Source: Thiobacillus denitrificans ATCC 25259 (GTDB lineage: Bacteria; Pseudomonadota; Gammaproteobacteria; Burkholderiales; Thiobacillaceae). From it: a DNA stretch of 64,000 bases. The stretch lies in contig NC_007404.1 in NCBI RefSeq assembly GCF_000012745.1, positions 2,845,810 to 2,909,809 on the forward strand, given 5' to 3'. This document shows positions 63,398 to 64,000 of the stretch, piece by piece (position 1 is the first letter of the stretch; each line of letters opens with the position of its first letter). Made by a program: the position numbers and the translations under genes. The notes beneath the pieces were generated by a model. That model saw only the letters and a program-made list of their open reading frames with translations. It was not told where the DNA came from and searched no databases.

Positions 63398-63697
63398 TTA
63401 GTTGGAAGAGGAGTCCGGCGCCTGGGGGGCGGCCGCCTCGCCGGGCCATTTTGCCATCGCGCGCTTGCCGGCGCGCACGAAGGTGCGCGGCAGGTCGCGC
63501 GCTTCGTCGCCCGGCAACGGCTTGGCGATCAGGCGGACGACGTAATCGCAGGCGGGCAGTTCGGCCAGGACCTGGCGGAAGCTTTCGCGCACGCAGCGCT
63601 TGACGCGGTTGCGGTCGACGGCGCGCGCGAGCAGGCGCTTGCCGACGACCATTCCCAGTCGCGGGTACCCGACCGCGTTGGGACGTGCCATCACCAT
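63398..63697 (-). CDS. rnpA: Ribonuclease P protein component; true start lies upstream
   Basis: RnpA binds the RNase P RNA for tRNA 5' processing. The family motif RNRVKRCVRESFR lies in the visible part (residues 29-41 from the ATG at 63697). That ATG cannot be the real start, because the open frame upstream encodes the conserved RnpA N-terminus TADFDRVFADNQRARTDYL (63698-63760). No ATG, GTG or TTG occurs in frame between there and the rpmH coding region. A CTG at 63811-63809 overlaps the rpmH stop (CTGA) and is the best candidate, which would give about 137 residues. Confidence 0.9.
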   Translation of the reverse strand: MVMARPNAVGYPRLGMVVGKRLLARAVDRNRVKRCVRESFRQVLAELPACDYVVRLIAKPLPGDEARDLPRTFVRAGKRAMAKWPGEAAAPQAPDSSSN

Positions 63698-63807
63698 CAG
63701 ATAATCGGTACGGGCGCGCTGGTTATCGGCGAATACCCGGTCGAAATCGGCCGTGACGACGAGCCGGGCGAGACGCGGGCCCTTCGCGCGCGGGGTCGCT
63801 GCGGCGA

Positions 63808-63942
63808 TCAGACGGCCAGGCGGGCGCGGCCCTTGGCGCGGCGGGCATTGATGACCGCGCGACCGGCCTTGGTCTTCATGCGTGCGCGGAAACCGTGGGT
63901 ACGCTTGCGGCGAACGGTCGAGGGCTGATAAGTGCGTTTCAT
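63808..63942 (-). CDS. rpmH: 50S ribosomal protein L34
   Basis: This 44-residue protein begins [20 protein letters not shown] and ends [14 protein letters not shown], the near-universal L34 sequence. In most bacteria rpmH lies next to oriC and dnaA, so the replication origin is expected just beyond the right edge. The rpmH stop TGA overlaps the probable rnpA start. The last 58 bases of the window hold its ribosome site (GAAAGG) but no DnaA box. Confidence 0.97.
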   Translation of the reverse strand: MKRTYQPSTVRRKRTHGFRARMKTKAGRAVINARRAKGRARLAV

Positions 63943-64000
63943 GGCATTTCCTTTCTGGCAGCAGCCGACCTTTGACGCCGCAAAGTGCCGGACTGAAAAA

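Noticed and set aside
61568..63928. Long plus-strand open frame opposite mnmE, yidC and rnpA
   Set aside because: It spans four real genes on the opposite strand and its composition is typical of an antisense frame.

Overview
The window is GC-rich DNA, about two thirds G+C by eye, from a betaproteobacterium. I place it near Rhodocyclales (Azoarcus/Thauera-like), judging from the gene order, a PEP-CTERM protein and a TodX/FadL-type porin; this placement is inference. It lies close to the chromosomal origin. The right edge carries mnmE-yidC-rnpA-rpmH, which normally abuts dnaA/oriC, and the middle carries mnmG-rsmG-parA-parB next to the ATP synthase operon. No rRNA, tRNA or CRISPR array was found.

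Layout. 1-5.4 kb: glutamate synthase gltB (5' end outside the window) and gltD. 5.5-8.8 kb: a QseE-QseG-QseF (GlrK-YfhG-GlrR) operon. 8.9-10.4 kb: a small DUF1328 membrane protein, an EF-hand protein and a lipoprotein; the first two have sigma-54 promoters, and the EF-hand gene also has tandem TGTC-N10-GACA sites. 10.4-12.9 kb: FadL porin and two small exported proteins. 12.9-21.9 kb: hemE, a Tim44-like protein, priA, argS, a SPOR protein, dsbA, an SDR and an orphan LuxR-type regulator. 22-28 kb: a disulfide-reduction operon (dsbD, Lgt-like/TlpA fusion, tlpA, dsbG) divergent from an OmpR/QseBC-type two-component system. 28-32 kb: glmS, glmU and an OmpA-type protein. 32.5-39.7 kb: atpIBEFHAGDC. 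39.8-44 kb: parB, parA, rsmG, mnmG. 44-52 kb: PEP-CTERM protein, Uup ATPase, the 5-oxoprolinase genes pxpBCA, a PAS-GGDEF diguanylate cyclase and RhlE helicase. 52.5-54.3 kb: an ABC exporter. About 54.4-60.4 kb: a compact P4-like integrative element (integrase, AlpA-type regulator, Toprim primase, DUF927 helicase, three small genes). 60.4-64 kb: mnmE, yidC, rnpA, rpmH.

How parts work together. The QseEGF regulator sits immediately upstream of two sigma-54 promoters, so the window appears to contain both the regulator and a local regulon. ParA/ParB at 40-41 kb are accompanied by two strong parS-like palindromes at 44.0 and 50.4 kb and a weaker one at 46.9 kb; the 50.4 kb copy is the stem of a bidirectional terminator. 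The Dsb operon and the divergent two-component system share a promoter region with a TTAA-N7-TTAA box typical of QseB/PmrA regulators. The integrative element carries arm-type GTGGGAACA repeats at both ends, GGTATCA iteron-like repeats inside its replication genes, and a stack of terminators between int and the regulator.

Most promising leads: the sigma-54/GlrR circuit (8.8-9.5 kb), the parS cluster, the Dsb/two-component island, and the element with its repeats. Limits: similarity calls are from motif recognition only, and regulatory calls are from reading the sequence.
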